Assembly: GCF_004345725.1 (NCBI RefSeq)
Contig: NZ_SLXG01000010.1
Span: 1-64,000, forward strand
Length of the DNA: 64,000 nt
Direction of reading: 5' to 3'
From: Crenobacter luteus
GTDB taxonomy: Bacteria > Pseudomonadota > Gammaproteobacteria > Burkholderiales > Chromobacteriaceae
Shown here in pieces: positions 35,709 to 48,600 of the stretch (position 1 is the first letter of the stretch; the number at the start of each line of letters is the position of its first letter). The position numbers were made by a program, and so were the translations under genes. The notes under the pieces were generated by a model. The model was not told the DNA's origin and ran no database searches. It worked only from the letters and a program-made list of their open reading frames with translations.

Positions 35709-36680
35709 ATGGAAGACCCCGTCCGCGTCGCCCTCGTGCTCGTGCCGCCGCTGTCGGCGCTCGCCGTCGGCAGCGTCGCCGAGCCGTTCGCGCTGGCCAA
35801 CCGGCTCGCCGGCCGCCGACTCTACGAGGTCGGCTACTACTCGTGGGACGGTCAGCCGGTGGCGCTGGCGCCGGCGCTGGCGTGGCCGGTGCACGGCGCG
35901 CTGCGCGACGGCGTCGCCTGCGACGCGCTGCTGGTCGTCACCGAGGCGGTCGGCGGTTTCGCCGACGCGGTGTTCTTCCAGGCCGCCTTGGTGCGCCACG
36001 CGCAGCGCGCCGCGCTGGTCGGTGGCGTGCACGCCGGCGCGTGGTGGCTGGCGGCGTCCGGCCTGCTCGACGGCTACCGCGCGACGATACACTGGTCCGA
36101 GGGCGCCGCCTTCGCCGAGCGCTTCCGCAAGGTGATCGCCAGTCAGCACGTGTTCGAGATCGACCGCGACCGCTTCAGCTGCGGCGGCGGCCTCGCCGCG
36201 GTCGACGGCATGCTCGCGCTGATCGGCCGCCGCCACGGCGCCGAGTTGGCCGAGCGCGTCGCCGAGGCGCTGTGCGTCGAGCGCATCCGGCCGAGCGGCG
36301 AGCGCCAGCGCGTGCCGCTGGCGAGCCGGCTCGGCGAGCGCCAGCCCAAGCTGACCGAGGCGGTGATGCTGATGGAGGCGAACCTCGAGGAACCGCTGAC
36401 CACCGACGAGATCGCCCGCCTGACCGGCCAGTCGCGCCGCCACCTCGAACGCCTGTTCAAGCAATACCTCGACACCGCGCCGTCGCGCTATTACCTGCAG
36501 TTGCGTCTGGAGAAGGCGCGCGGCCTGTTGCAGCGGACCAATAAATCGGTCGCGCAGATCGGTCTGTGCTGCGGCTTCTCGTCCGGTCCGCATTTTTCCA
36601 CCGTCTATCGCGCCCATTTCGGCATCGCGCCGCGCGAGGAGCGGCTGCAGGCCGAAATGAACGGCATCCGCCCGGAGTGA
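35709..36680 (+). CDS. argR: AraC-family arginine regulator ArgR (Pseudomonas type)
   Basis: A 323-residue regulator: N-terminal glutamine-amidotransferase-like (DJ-1/PfpI) domain to about 190, then an AraC/XylS DNA-binding domain (LTTDEIARLTGQSRRHLERLFKQYL, then IGLCCGFSSGPHFSTVYRAHFG). This architecture and location between aot and aru genes match the P. aeruginosa ArgR that activates arginine succinyltransferase catabolism. It is unrelated to E. coli ArgR. ATG 35709 has GGGAGG upstream; the 35685 start lacks one. A TTGGCCGAG copy at 36246. Confidence 0.9.
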   Translation: MEDPVRVALVLVPPLSALAVGSVAEPFALANRLAGRRLYEVGYYSWDGQPVALAPALAWPVHGALRDGVACDALLVVTEAVGGFADAVFFQAALVRHAQRAALVGGVHAGAWWLAASGLLDGYRATIHWSEGAAFAERFRKVIASQHVFEIDRDRFSCGGGLAAVDGMLALIGRRHGAELAERVAEALCVERIRPSGERQRVPLASRLGERQPKLTEAVMLMEANLEEPLTTDEIARLTGQSRRHLERLFKQYLDTAPSRYYLQLRLEKARGLLQRTNKSVAQIGLCCGFSSGPHFSTVYRAHFGIAPREERLQAEMNGIRPE

Positions 36681-38018
<1,338 letters not shown>

Positions 38019-38122
38019 CCCGTCCGCGCCGGGCGGCCCGCGCCGCCCGGCCGCCGAACCCGACCCGCTCGCGCGCCCTGCGGCGCGCGGCCGGTCACAG
38101 GCCTAGCTCCAGAAAGACCGCC

Positions 38123-39175
38123 ATGCTTTTCGTCAGACCGAGCAAATTGTCCGACCTCGACCAGATCGAGCGCATGGCGCGCTCGACCGGTCCGGTCCTG
38201 CACTCGCTGCCGCCCGACCGGCAGCGCCTGCAGGCGCTGGTCAGCCATTCGATCCATTCGCTGCGCGACGAGGTCGAGTTCCCGGGCGAGGAGGGTTACC
38301 TCTTCGTGCTCGAGGACTCGGACACCGGCCGCCTGCACGGCACCGCCGGCATCGTCGCGATCGCCGGCTACAGCGAACCGTTCTACGCTTTCCGCAACGA
38401 CGTGGTCGTCCACGCGTCGCCCGAGCTGAAGGTCAACCGTCGCGTCCACGTGCTGGCGATGTCGCACGAGCTGACCGGGCGCAGCCGGCTGACCGGCTTC
38501 TACCTCGACAGCGAGGCGTTCACCTTGGCCGAGCATGTGCCCGACCTGTTGTCGCGCGCGCGCCTCTTGTTCGCCGCGCAGCACCGCTCGCGCTTCTCCG
38601 ACGCGATCTTCACCGTGCTGCCCGGCGTCGCCGACGAGGCGGGCCGCTCGCCGTTCTGGGAGGGCGTCGGCCGCAAGTTCTTTGGCCGCGACTTCACGCA
38701 GATGGAGATCGCCTCCGGCGGCCGCGGCCGCACCTTTATCGCCGAGATGATGCCGGCCGACCCGCTCTACGTGCCGCTGTTGTCCGGCGACGCGCAGCGC
38801 GTGATGGGCGAGCCGCACCCGGACGCGCGCGTGCCTTACCGCTGCCACGTCGACGAGGGGCTGGAGCCCGACTGTTTCGTCGACATCTTCGACGCCGGCC
38901 CGGTGCTGACCGCCGCGCTCGACCTGTGCCACTCGGTGCGGCACAGCGCGCTGCACGTCGCGCTGCGCGGCAAGACGCCGGCCGGCGCCGGCGAGACCGT
39001 GCCGTACATGGTCGGCAACACGTCGGCCGAGGACTTCCGCGCCGTCGTCGTCGAACTGCCGTCGCACCTGTATTCCGAAGTCGTGCTGCCGCAGGCGGCC
39101 GCCGACGTGCTCGAGATCGCCGACGGCGACGAGGTGCGCTGCGTCTCGCTTACCGCCGCAAGGAGCCGTCCATGA
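38123..39175 (+). CDS. aruF: Arginine/ornithine succinyltransferase, alpha subunit
   Basis: A 350-residue AstA-family protein transferring succinyl from succinyl-CoA to the alpha-amino group of arginine or ornithine. N-terminal start FVRPSKLSDLDQIERMARSTGPVLHSLP and the GNAT-like EGYLFVLEDSDTGRLHGTAGI are characteristic. It is followed by a paralogous beta subunit, as in Pseudomonas where AruF and AruG form the enzyme. The end overlaps aruG by 4 bases. One TTGGCCGAG copy (38525). Confidence 0.93.
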   Translation: MLFVRPSKLSDLDQIERMARSTGPVLHSLPPDRQRLQALVSHSIHSLRDEVEFPGEEGYLFVLEDSDTGRLHGTAGIVAIAGYSEPFYAFRNDVVVHASPELKVNRRVHVLAMSHELTGRSRLTGFYLDSEAFTLAEHVPDLLSRARLLFAAQHRSRFSDAIFTVLPGVADEAGRSPFWEGVGRKFFGRDFTQMEIASGGRGRTFIAEMMPADPLYVPLLSGDAQRVMGEPHPDARVPYRCHVDEGLEPDCFVDIFDAGPVLTAALDLCHSVRHSALHVALRGKTPAGAGETVPYMVGNTSAEDFRAVVVELPSHLYSEVVLPQAAADVLEIADGDEVRCVSLTAARSRP

Positions 39176-40200
39176 TCGTGATGCGTATGAGCCGGCCCGA
39201 CGACGTCGCCGCGCTGGTCGAACTGGCGCACAAGGCCGGGCCGGGCATGACCACGCTCAAGCCCGACGCCGACGCCTTCGCCGCGCGGCTGGACCGCGTG
39301 CGCCGCAGCGTCGAAGGCACGGCGACCTTGGCCGAGCAGGGTTACCTGTTCGTGATGGAAGAGACCGACAGCGGCCGCGTGGTCGGCGTCTGCGGCCTGG
39401 AGGTCGCGGTCGGCCTCGAGCAGCCGTTCTACACCTACCGCATGGACACCTTCGTGCACGCCAGCCGCGAGCTGGGCACCTGGACGAAGATGGACAAGCT
39501 TTACATGTCGCACGGGCTGACCGGCTACTCGGAACTGTGCACGCTGTTCCTCGACCCGGAGTTCCGCGCAAACGGCAACGGCGCGCTGTTGTCGAAGTCG
39601 CGCTTCATGTTCATCGGCCAGTTCCCCGAGCGCTTCGCCGAACATATCTGCGCCGAGATGCGCGGCCACTTCGACGAGCACGGCGAGTCGCCGTTCTGGA
39701 ACGCGCTGGGCGCGCATTTTTACCAGATCGACTTCCACGAGGCCGACAACCTGGTCGCGCAGGGCAAGAAGTCCTTCCTCGCCGAATTGATGCCGCGCTA
39801 CCCGGTTTACGTCGACTTCCTGCCCGACGAGGCGCGCGCCTGCATCGGCAAGACGCACAAGGACACCGAGCCGGCGCGGCGCCTGCTCGAAGCCGAGGGG
39901 CTGCGCATGGAAGGCCACGTCGACATCTTCGAGGGCGGCCCGGTGCTCGAGGCGCGGATCGATTCCTTGCGCGTCATGCACGACTCGCGTCTTTACCGCG
40001 TCGAGGTCGCCGACGCGGCCGACCCGGCGGCGCTGCGCTGCCTGGTCGCCAACGGCTCGCTCGACGACTTCCGCGTGATCCTGGCCTCGGCCAACCCTGA
40101 CGGCGACACGCTGTGCCTGAGCCCCGAGACGGCGCGCGCCTTGCGCGTGTCCGGCGGCGACACCGTGCGCGCGATGCCGCTCTACCCGAACCAGAGGTAA
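39172..40200 (+). CDS. aruG: Arginine/ornithine succinyltransferase, beta subunit
   Basis: A 342-residue AstA-family paralogue of AruF (EQGYLFVMEETDSGRVVGVCGLE, FARMRGHF-type helix, PVYVDFLPDEARACIGKTH). It provides the second subunit of AOST. ATG 39172 overlaps the aruF stop (ATGA) and has AAGGAG upstream. Two TTGGCCGAG copies (39328, and 40086 in Ser-Ala-Asn frame). Confidence 0.93.
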   Translation: MIVMRMSRPDDVAALVELAHKAGPGMTTLKPDADAFAARLDRVRRSVEGTATLAEQGYLFVMEETDSGRVVGVCGLEVAVGLEQPFYTYRMDTFVHASRELGTWTKMDKLYMSHGLTGYSELCTLFLDPEFRANGNGALLSKSRFMFIGQFPERFAEHICAEMRGHFDEHGESPFWNALGAHFYQIDFHEADNLVAQGKKSFLAELMPRYPVYVDFLPDEARACIGKTHKDTEPARRLLEAEGLRMEGHVDIFEGGPVLEARIDSLRVMHDSRLYRVEVADAADPAALRCLVANGSLDDFRVILASANPDGDTLCLSPETARALRVSGGDTVRAMPLYPNQR

Positions 40201-41670
<1,470 letters not shown>

Positions 41671-41699
41671 TCCTGGTGGATTGAGTGCGAAGGGAGTTT

Positions 41700-41729
41700 C
41701 GGCCCGGCTGCCCGCCGGGCCGTTTTTTT
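41700..41729 (+). terminator. Terminator of the aru operon
   Basis: Perfect stem CGGCCCGG / CCGGGCCG with loop CTGCCCG and seven T. Confidence 0.93.
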
Positions 41730-41821
41730 GCGCGCGGTCCGGCGCCGGGCAGCGCCTATATTTTGAGGGTGCGAGCCGCCGCGCCCGGGGGCGGCGGCTT
41801 TCGGTTTCGAGGAGTGGCAAG

Positions 41822-42166
41822 ATGCGCGCACCAGACCGGGGGATCCTCCACAGGCTCTACCTCTACTACATCCCGTTCCGTCACTTCAGGAACGCCGCCG
41901 AGGGCAACTTCCTCGTGCGCGAGCAGAACTACCGCTACAACCGCGAGCAGCGCCAGTTGCTGCCCGGCTATCTGTTCAAATGGGCGGTGCTCGGCGCCGT
42001 GCTGCTGGCGAGCGCCGAACTCGCGCACGCCTTCGGTCGTGCCTTCCCGTCGGCGCGCCAGCTGCTTTTGATGTGGGAAATGGCCTCCGGCGTCGGCTTC
42101 GCCGTCGCGGTCGCGCTGATGTCGAACATCGCCGCCGGCTGGGCCTACCTGACCTATATGCGCTGA
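41822..42166 (+). CDS. Small inner-membrane protein, two helices
   Basis: A 114-residue protein: basic, Tyr-rich N-terminal segment (HRLYLYYIPFRHFRNAAEGN), then two membrane helices (about 68-87 and 98-112 region, LFKWAVLGAVLLASAELAHA and GFAVAVALMSNIAAGWAYL). ATG 41822 has GAGGAG 8 bases upstream. It sits alone between the aru terminator and the convergent LysR gene. No recognised family. Confidence 0.7.
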   Translation: MRAPDRGILHRLYLYYIPFRHFRNAAEGNFLVREQNYRYNREQRQLLPGYLFKWAVLGAVLLASAELAHAFGRAFPSARQLLLMWEMASGVGFAVAVALMSNIAAGWAYLTYMR

Positions 42167-42229
42167 GCCGCGTCCCTTTTTCGTCCCGCAAGCCGTCCGT
42201 CCCGGCCGCGACCGCGCGCCGCGGTGCGA

Positions 42230-43123
42230 CTACGCGCCGACCTGCGCGAGCAGCCAGTCGCGGAAGGCGCGCACCGGCGCGAGGTCGCTCTTGGTCGCCG
42301 GGTGTACCAGGTAGTAGGCGTGCTGGCTGTGCAGCGGCGCGTCGACCGCGACGGCGAGCCGGCCGTCGGCCAGTTCCTCGTCGACCAGGAAGGTCGGCAG
42401 CACCGCGACGCCGAGCCCGGCGATCGCCGCCTGGATCACCATGTAGATCTGCTCGAAGCGCGGTCCCTTCATGCCGTCGACGCCGGCGACGCCCGCCGCG
42501 TGCAGCCACTCGCTCCACGCCTGCGGCCGCGTCGTGTGCTGCAACAGCGTGAAGTCGGCCAGCGCGCGCGCGTCGGGCAGCGCGCCGCCCGGCAACAGCG
42601 CCGGCGCGCACACCGGCACGATGGTCTCGCCCATCAGCCGGTGGCAGGTCGCGCCCGGCCACAGCGCCGGGCCGAAGTGGATCGCCGCGTCGACCGCCTC
42701 CTTGTCGAAGTCGAACGGCCGCACCTGGGTGACGAGTTCGAGCTCGACTTCCGGGTGGCGGCGCGCGAAGTCGCCCAGGCGCGGGATCAGCCAGCGCGAG
42801 CCGAAGGTCGGCAGCACCGCCAGCCTGAGCACGCCGCCCTGGCCGCCGTGCGCCATCAGCTGCAGCGTCGCCGCCTCGGCGCGGTCGAGCACGTCGCGGA
42901 TCGCCGCCGCGTAGCCCTCGCCGGCGCTGGTCAAGACCAGCCGCTGCTTGACGCGCTCGAACAGCGGCCGGCCGATGAAGTCCTCGAGCGCGCGGATCTG
43001 GCGGCTGACCGCGCTTTGCGTCAGCGCCAGTTCCTCGGCCGCGCGGGTGAAGCTCAGGTGCCTGACGGCGGCGTCGAAGCATTGCAGCGCCATCAGCGAG
43101 GGCAGGGTGCGTCGCATGATCAT
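42230..43123 (-). CDS. LysR-type regulator (GcvA-like)
   Basis: A 297-residue LysR regulator. HTH LSFTRAAEELALTQSAVSRQIRALEDFIG followed by a GcvA-type effector domain. It is divergent from the DUF1338 gene with a 128-base gap, so it probably regulates the 2-aminoadipate/2-hydroxyglutarate cluster; effector unknown. Start is ATG 43123 (MIMRRTLPSLMAL); an in-frame ATG at 43117 is equally possible and no strong RBS decides it. Confidence 0.88.
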   Translation of the reverse strand: MIMRRTLPSLMALQCFDAAVRHLSFTRAAEELALTQSAVSRQIRALEDFIGRPLFERVKQRLVLTSAGEGYAAAIRDVLDRAEAATLQLMAHGGQGGVLRLAVLPTFGSRWLIPRLGDFARRHPEVELELVTQVRPFDFDKEAVDAAIHFGPALWPGATCHRLMGETIVPVCAPALLPGGALPDARALADFTLLQHTTRPQAWSEWLHAAGVAGVDGMKGPRFEQIYMVIQAAIAGLGVAVLPTFLVDEELADGRLAVAVDAPLHSQHAYYLVHPATKSDLAPVRAFRDWLLAQVGA

Positions 43124-43251
43124 GACTTTTCGGAATGAAGTCAGCAGAATACATCGCTTGAGAGCGTGCGCCAAACGGATAAGATTTTCCCGTCAGCAGG
43201 GCGCTGCGGCGGGATGGTCCCGCCGCCGAAAGAGAGAGAGGACATTCCGAT

Positions 43252-44286
43252 ATGGCACACTTCGAGAACACGCAACTGTGGAAACTGCTGGAAGCGGTCG
43301 CCGGCCGCGACCAGACCGCCGCGCTCTTCGCGATGATCCGCGTCGACGCGGCGCTGTTGGCCGAGCCCTCAGCCGACGTGTCGCGCAAGGTGCTCGCGCA
43401 GGCGATGAACATGCTGCTGTTCGCGAAGAACCTCGACGCGGTGCCCGAGGGCCGCGTCTACGTCGAATCCAAGCTCGCCGACGGCGGCCAGGTGGTGTTC
43501 GACCACGGCGCGCTGCGCACCGTCGCCGGCACCGACACCGGCGCCTTGCCGGCCGGCGAACTGGCGTTCAAGCGCATCCTCGAGCCGCTGGGCTTCGAGG
43601 TCGCCGGTGTCTACCCGCTGCCGAAGCTGAAGATGACCGGCCGCGCCTACTGTCACGTCGACGCGCCCGAGACCATCGCGCAGTTCTTCGTGTCCGAGTT
43701 GCACACCACCGAGTTCTCGCCGGCCTTCCAGGCCGCGGCGAAGGAGGTCGTGTCCACGTCGCGCGACCCGCTGAACGACGCCGACAAGGCGCTGCTGGCC
43801 AAGTTGGCCGACGCGCACGCGCTGCCGTTCGCCGACGCGGTCGCGCTGTTGCCGAAGCTGGTCGGCTGCTTCGCCGTGCAGCACGACACGCCGAGCCTCG
43901 CCGCCTACGAAACCTTGCTGGCCGAGTCGGCCGAAATGGCGTGGATCGCGACCGAGGGCAACGCCTTCAACCACGCGACCGACCACGTCGACGACGTGTT
44001 CGCGCTCTCGGACGAGCTGCGCCGTCGCGGCCTGCCGATCAAGGACAAGGTCGAGGTGTCGGCCAACGGCAGCGTGCGCCAGACCGCGTTCAAAGCCAGC
44101 CAGGTGACGCGCGAGTTCATCGCCGCCGACGGCTCGCGCGTGACGAAGATCGTGCCGGGCTCGTTCTACGAATTCATCACCCGCGACGCGGTGATCGACC
44201 CGGCGACCGGCGTCAAGAAGCTCGACCTGCGTTTCGACAGTTCGAACGCGCAGGGCATCTTCAAGATGACCGCCGCCGCGTGCTGA
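43252..44286 (+). CDS. 2-oxoadipate dioxygenase/decarboxylase, DUF1338 (HglS/YdcJ type)
   Basis: A 344-residue DUF1338 protein. The characterised member HglS of Pseudomonas putida is an Fe(II) enzyme turning 2-oxoadipate into D-2-hydroxyglutarate during lysine breakdown. Candidate metal and substrate residues are H85 and R89 (VFDHGALRTV), H241 or H245 (AFNHATDHVDD) and E307 (GSFYEFITRD), with spacing close to the HglS set. Also HTTEFSPAF. The next genes encode an aminotransferase and a YdiJ-type dehydrogenase, the steps before and after. It is followed by the aminotransferase after 10 bases. One TTGGCCGAG copy (43357). Confidence 0.85.
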   Translation: MAHFENTQLWKLLEAVAGRDQTAALFAMIRVDAALLAEPSADVSRKVLAQAMNMLLFAKNLDAVPEGRVYVESKLADGGQVVFDHGALRTVAGTDTGALPAGELAFKRILEPLGFEVAGVYPLPKLKMTGRAYCHVDAPETIAQFFVSELHTTEFSPAFQAAAKEVVSTSRDPLNDADKALLAKLADAHALPFADAVALLPKLVGCFAVQHDTPSLAAYETLLAESAEMAWIATEGNAFNHATDHVDDVFALSDELRRRGLPIKDKVEVSANGSVRQTAFKASQVTREFIAADGSRVTKIVPGSFYEFITRDAVIDPATGVKKLDLRFDSSNAQGIFKMTAAAC

Positions 44287-44296
44287 GGAGCCGGAC

Positions 44297-45577
44297 ATGA
44301 CGACGAACGCGGCCTTGCACGCGCAATACGGCGAAGCGGTCGCCCGCGGCATCAAGGTGCTGCACCCGGTCTACCTTGCGCGCGCCGAGAACGCCGAGGT
44401 GTGGGACACGGACGGCCGCCGCTACATCGACTTCGTCGGCGGCATCGGCGTGCTCAACACCGGCCACCGGCACCCGAAGGTGATGCGCGCGGTCGCCGAA
44501 CAGCTCGAGCGCTACACGCACAGCTGCTTCAACGCGCTGCCGCACGCGCCCTACCTTAAGGTCGCCGAGCAGCTGAACCGCCGCTGTCCCATAGCCGGTG
44601 AGGCGCGCACCATGCTGACCAACAGCGGCGCCGAGGCGATGGAGAACGCGCTGAAACTGGCGCGCGCCCACACCGGCCGCATCGGCGTGATCGCCTTCGA
44701 CGGCGGTTTTCACGGCCGCACGCTGGCGACGCTGGCGCTGACCGCCAAGGTCGCGCCGTACAAGAAGGGCCTCGGCCCCTTGCCCGGCCCGGTGTTCCAC
44801 GCGCCGTACGCCAGCCGCGACAACGGCGTCGCCGCCGACGTGGCGTTGGCGGCGATCGAGCGGCTGTTCCGCGTCGAGGTCGACCCGGCCGACGTCGCGG
44901 CGCTGGTGATCGAGCCGGTGCAGGGCGAGGGCGGCTTCCTCGCCGCCGACGCCGATTTCCTCAAAGGCTTGCGCGCGCTGTGCGATGCGCACGGCATCGT
45001 GCTGGTCGCCGACGAGATCCAGAGCGGCTTCGGCCGCGCCGGCCGCCTGTTCGCGATCGAGCACAGCGGCGTGGCGCCGGACATCGTCGTGATGGGCAAG
45101 AGCCTCGCCGGCGGCTTTCCGCTGGCGGCGCTGACCGGCCGCGCCGAGGTGATGGACGCGCTCGCGCCCGGCGGGCTCGGCGGCACCTACGCCGGCAACC
45201 CGGTCGCCTGCGCGGCGGCGCTGGCGGTGTTCGACGCGATGGACGCCGAACAGCTTCCGGCGCGCGCCGCCGAGCTCGGCGCGCTGATCGAGCGCCACGT
45301 CGAGCGGCTGAAGGCCGGCCCCTGCGGCCGCGCGATCGGCCGCCTCAACGGCGTCGGCGGCATGCGCGCCTTCGAGATCGTCGACGACGACGGCCGCCCG
45401 TCGAGCGCAAGGCTGCAGGCCTTGCTCGCCGCCGCGCGCGAACGCGGGCTGTTGCTGATGGCCGCCGGCGAGCACGGCAACATCGTGCGCCTGCTGCCGC
45501 CCTTGACCATCCCGTTCGAGCAGTTGGCCGAGGGCTTCGCCGTCGTCGAGGCGGCGCTGACCGAGGTGCTCGCCTGA
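44297..45577 (+). CDS. Class III aminotransferase, probably 2-aminoadipate (LysN) or 4-aminobutyrate type
   Basis: A 426-residue PLP aminotransferase of the GabT group. The PLP lysine is in VVMGKSLAGGFPLAAL, the cofactor Asp is in LVADEIQSGFGRAG, and the N-terminal FVGGIGVLNTGHRHPKV is standard. By sequence alone GabT is the nearest name. By context, next to HglS- and YdiJ-like genes, 2-aminoadipate to 2-oxoadipate is more likely; the P. putida enzyme for that step is also GabT-like. It shares a transcript with the DUF1338 gene and ends at a terminator. Confidence 0.8.
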   Translation: MTTNAALHAQYGEAVARGIKVLHPVYLARAENAEVWDTDGRRYIDFVGGIGVLNTGHRHPKVMRAVAEQLERYTHSCFNALPHAPYLKVAEQLNRRCPIAGEARTMLTNSGAEAMENALKLARAHTGRIGVIAFDGGFHGRTLATLALTAKVAPYKKGLGPLPGPVFHAPYASRDNGVAADVALAAIERLFRVEVDPADVAALVIEPVQGEGGFLAADADFLKGLRALCDAHGIVLVADEIQSGFGRAGRLFAIEHSGVAPDIVVMGKSLAGGFPLAALTGRAEVMDALAPGGLGGTYAGNPVACAAALAVFDAMDAEQLPARAAELGALIERHVERLKAGPCGRAIGRLNGVGGMRAFEIVDDDGRPSSARLQALLAAARERGLLLMAAGEHGNIVRLLPPLTIPFEQLAEGFAVVEAALTEVLA

Positions 45578-45611
45578 TGCTGATCCACCCGAGGTTCCCC
45601 AGCCTCGTTTC

Positions 45612-45642
45612 GCCGTCCGCGCGCCGCGCGGGCGGCTTTTTT
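45612..45642 (+). terminator. Terminator after the aminotransferase gene
   Basis: Stem GCCGTCCGCGCG / CGCGCGGGCGGC with one G-T pair, then six T. The YdiJ-type gene starts only 21 bases later, so read-through or a promoter within the stem region must supply it. Confidence 0.85.
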
Positions 45643-45662
45643 GCCTGTTTCAAGGGTGACGC

Positions 45663-48600
45663 ATGATTCCCCGCCTGACCGCCCCCGCTCCCGCCGACGC
45701 GCTCTACCTCGACTTCCTCGCCGAACTGCGGCTGCGCGGCTTCACCGGCGAAACGAGCGCCGCCGGCGCCGACCGCACGGTGCTTGCCACCGACAACTCG
45801 ATCTACCAGCTGCTGCCGCAGGCGGTGGTGTTTCCGCGCCACGCCGACGACCTGGCGCTGGTCGCCAAGCTCGCCGCCGAGCCGCGCTTTCGCGGCCTCA
45901 AGCTCGCGCCGCGCGGCGGCGGCACCGGCACCAACGGCCAGTCGCTGACCGACGGCCTGGTGGTCGACGTGTCGCGCCATATGAACCGCATCCTGGAAAT
46001 CAACGTCGCGGAGCGCTGGGTGCGCGTCGAGGCCGGCGTGGTCAAGGACCAGCTCAACGCGGCGCTCAAGCCTTACGGCTTGTTCTTCGCGCCCGAGCTG
46101 TCGACGTCGAACCGCGCGACGCTGGGCGGCATGATCAACACCGACGCGAGCGGCCAGGGCTCCTGCTTGTACGGCAAGACGCGCGACCACGTGCTGGAAC
46201 TCGACACGGTGTTCCTCGGCGGCGTGCGCTGGCATTCCAGGCCCTTGGCCGAGGCCGAGCTCGAAGTCGTCCAGCGCCGCGACGACGTGGTCGGCGCCGC
46301 GCACCGGCTGCTGGCCGCGATCGCGCGCGACCACGCCGCGCTGATCGCGGAAAAATTCCCCAGGCTCAACCGCTGCCTGACCGGCTACGACCTCGCGCAC
46401 ATCCGCGACGAGGCCGGCCGCTTCAACCTGAACAACATCCTCTGTGGCGCCGAGGGCACGCTCGGCTTCATCGCCGAAGCCAAACTCAACGTGCTGCCGA
46501 TCCCGCGCGCCAGCGCCCTCGTCAACGTGCGCTACGTCAGCTTCGACGCCGCGCTGCGCGACGCGCAAAGGCTGATGGCGCTCAGGGCCGCGTCGATCGA
46601 GACGGTCGACTCCAAGGTGCTGAATCTGGCGCGCCAGGACATCGTCTGGCACGGCGTGCGCGAATTCTTCCCCGACGACGCGACGCCGGCGCAGGGCATC
46701 AACCTGGTCGAATTCCTCGCCGACAGCGACGAAGAACTGGAGCGAACCTTGGCCGAGGTGGTCGGCCGGCTCGATGCCGAAGGCTCGGCCAACGGCCGGC
46801 TCGGCCACACCGTCGCGCGCGGCGCGGCGGTCGGCCGCGTGTGGGGGATGAGGAAGAAATCGGTCGGCCTGCTCGGCAACCAGAAGGGCGGCGCGCGGCC
46901 GATTCCCTTCGTCGAGGACACCGCGGTGCCGCCCGAGAACCTCGCCGATTACATCGCCGAATTCCGCGCGCTGCTCGACGGCCACGGCGTGTCCTACGGC
47001 ATGTTCGGCCACGTCGACGCCGGCGTGCTGCACGTGCGCCCGGCGATCGATATGAAGAACCCGGCCGAGGAAGGGCTGGTGCGCCAGATCACCGACGGCG
47101 TGGTCGCGCTGACGAAGAAATACCACGGCCTGTTGTGGGGCGAGCACGGCAAGGGCGTGCGCTCGGAATACGCGCCGGAGTTCTTCGGCCCGCTGTACCC
47201 GGCGCTGCAGGAAATCAAGGCGGTGTTCGACCCGCACAATCAGCTGAATCCCGGCAAGATCGCCGCGCCGGTCGGGCAGCACCTCTACAAGATCGACGAG
47301 GTGCCGACGCGCGGCCAGCACGACCGGGTGATCCCGATCGCGAGCCGTGCGAAGTTCGACGAGGCGCTGCACTGCAACGGCAACGGCGCCTGCTACAACT
47401 ACGACCCCGACGACGCGATGTGCCCGTCGTACAAGGGCACGCGCGAGCGCCGCCATTCGCCCAAGGGCCGCGCGTCGCTGTTGCGCGAGTGGCTGCGCCA
47501 GCTGTCGCTCTCCGGCGTCGACGTGGTCGCCGAGAGCGAGCGGCTCAAGGCGCGCGGCGCCTTCGCCGGCTTCTTCGCGCGCTGGCGCAACACCCGCGCC
47601 GGCGAGGCCGACTTCTCGCACGAGGTGATGGAGGCGATGCAAGGGTGCCTGGCGTGCAAGTCCTGCGTCGGCCAGTGCCCGATCAAGGTCGACGTGCCGG
47701 AATTCCGCGCCAAGTTCCTCGAGCTCTACTACGGGCGCTATCTGAGGCCGCTGAAGGACCACTTCGTCGGTTCGCTCGAATCGCTGCTGCCGCTGATCGC
47801 GCGCGCGCCGTGGCTGTACAACGCGGCGGTGACGAGCGGCGCCGGTCAGGCGCTGCTGAAGAAGCTGAACCTCGTCGACAGCCCGGCGCTGTCGGGCGTG
47901 AACCTGCAGAAGGAACTCGCGCGGCGCGGCTTTCAGCTTGCGACGCCGGAGGCGATCGGCACGTTGGCCGAGGCCGACAGGGCGCGCGCGGTGGTGGTCG
48001 TGCAGGACGCGTTCACCAGCTACTTCGAGACGCGGCTGGTGCTCGACGTGTTCGAGTTGCTGCGCGCCCTGGGCTTTGTGCCGCTGTTGGCGCCGTTCAT
48101 GCCGAACGGCAAGCCCCTGCACGTGCACGGCTTCCTCGGCCGCTTCCGCCGGGTCGCCTCGGCCAACGTGGCCATGCTGAAAACTTTTGAAGCCGCCGGC
48201 CTGCCGCTGGTCGGCGTCGACCCGTCGATGACGCTGACCTACCGCGCCGAGTACGCCAAGACGCTCGGCGCCGACGCGGTGCCGACCGTGCGCCTGATCC
48301 AGGAATGGTTGGCCGAGCGTCTCGACGCCCTGCCGAAACGGGCCGACATCGCGGCGCAGCGCTTCGCCTTGCTGCCGCACTGCACCGAGAAGACCAACGC
48401 GCCGGCGGCGGTCGCCGACTGGCAGAAGCTGTTCGCGGCGCTCGGGCTGGAGCTGGGGGTGAAACCCGCCGGCTGTTGCGGCATGGCCGGCACCTACGGC
48501 CACGAGGCCGACAAGCGCGACATGTCCGAGAAAATTTACGGCCTCAGCTGGGCCGGCATCGTCGCTTCGCGCGGCGAGACCGAGCTGCTCGCGACCGGCT